A program made the position numbers and the translations under genes. A stretch of 7,531 bases of DNA, from positions 1 to 7,531 of the forward strand of contig CAMZKZ010000007.1 of assembly GCA_947311645.1 (NCBI GenBank), given 5' to 3'. Positions 7,426 to 7,531 of this stretch are shown one piece after another. Under the pieces are notes generated by a model that did not search any database, was not told where the DNA came from, and worked only from the letters and a program-made list of their open reading frames with translations. How positions within the stretch are numbered: position 1 is the stretch's first letter; each line of letters starts with the position of its first letter. Source of the stretch: an uncultured Candidatus Altimarinota bacterium. GTDB taxonomy: Bacteria > Patescibacteriota > Gracilibacteria > CAIRYL01.

Positions 7426-7430
7426 GGAGG
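7426..7430 (+). promoter_or_regulatory. Shine-Dalgarno GGAGG of the rightward partial copy
   Basis: GGAGG lies 6 nt before the ATG at 7437 and is the mirror of the site at 7401-7405. A perfect TATAAT at 7418-7423 sits just before it, but initiation ~7 nt downstream would remove the ribosome binding site from the transcript, so that hexamer is probably not this gene's -10. Confidence 0.85.
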
Positions 7431-7436
7431 TCTAAT

Positions 7437-7531
7437 ATGAAAAAGAATGATATCAGGAACGATATTATAACGAACAAAGCCCATTCTTTGGGTGAAATTA
7501 CATCTGATGAAAGCGAAAAAGAATACCAAGA
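7437..7531 (+). CDS. Second, head-to-head copy of the coiled-coil gene (5' part only)
   Basis: The first 31 codons and two bases of a rightward gene are present before the window ends. Its product matches the leftward coiled-coil protein (start 7394) at every residue seen except position 28, Lys instead of Asn. The DNA is identical over the same stretch but for that base. Start codons of the two copies are 42 bp apart with only 18 nt of unique DNA between the arms, so any promoter for one copy must lie partly in the coding region of the other. Whether it continues as a full paralogue cannot be seen here. Confidence 0.7.
   Translation, partial: MKKNDIRNDIITNKAHSLGEITSDESEKEYQ

Larger units (their letters stand above)
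7300..7531. repeat. Near-perfect inverted repeat, arms at least 107 bp, 18-nt spacer
   Basis: Positions 7300-7406 are the reverse complement of 7425-7531, with one mismatch (7311 against 7520) and an 18-nt unpaired spacer (7407-7424). The right arm is cut by the window end, so the true length is unknown. Each arm holds a GGAGG ribosome binding site, the start codon and the first ~31 codons of the same coiled-coil gene, arranged head to head. The mismatch changes codon 28 from AAC (Asn, left copy) to AAA (Lys, right copy). Either a real paralogue pair or a fold-back artefact at a sequence end. Confidence 0.97.

Noticed and set aside
7395..7529. Longer leftward coiled-coil protein starting upstream of 7394
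   Set aside because: The extra N-terminal residues are the antisense of the second copy in the inverted repeat, and GGAGG is placed correctly for the 7394 start.
1..7531. CRISPR array, tRNA or rRNA gene
   Set aside because: No regularly spaced repeats, cloverleaf-like segment or conserved rRNA sequence was seen on either strand. The only tandem repeats are the 12-bp and 18-bp ones described.

Overview
The window is AT-rich DNA with the gene density of a small bacterial genome. The long reading frames use the standard stops: TAA in five genes and TAG in one. No TGA occurs inside any of them, so a UGA-recoded lineage such as Gracilibacteria is not indicated. Arginine is mostly CGA and glycine mostly GGA in the four large genes. 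None of those genes has a Shine-Dalgarno sequence. Together with a streamlined envelope polymerase gene and coiled-coil proteins of no recognised family, this fits a low-GC bacterium, perhaps of the Patescibacteria/CPR type. That placement is an inference with low confidence.

Layout: positions 1-147 hold no convincing gene. A small coiled-coil/membrane protein gene runs leftward (148-504). An 84-bp divergent spacer (505-588) with a 12-bp tandem duplication separates it from a rightward cluster of four genes with gaps of 45, 18 and 24 bp: thiI (tRNA 4-thiouridine synthase with a complete rhodanese domain), dnaB (replicative helicase), a threonine synthase with an extra C-terminal domain, and a polytopic membrane protein of the O-antigen ligase/Wzy family. 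The cluster ends against a convergent leftward coiled-coil gene (6819-7394); the two stop codons share the palindrome TTAA. The right end (7300-7531) is a near-perfect inverted repeat with arms of at least 107 bp around an 18-nt spacer. It carries two head-to-head copies of the 5' end of the coiled-coil gene, each with a GGAGG ribosome binding site, and the second copy runs off the window.

The four rightward genes do not form one pathway. They cover tRNA thiolation, DNA replication, amino acid synthesis and surface polysaccharide, so they look like a compact housekeeping transcription unit. Two things stand out. The first is the threonine synthase, whose last ~105 residues read like the LeuA-type allosteric domain of 2-isopropylmalate synthase, suggesting feedback control of a PLP enzyme by a borrowed amino acid sensor. 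The second is the inverted gene pair at the right edge, which is either a real head-to-head paralogue pair or an assembly/amplification fold-back; one nonsynonymous difference between the arms argues mildly for the former.
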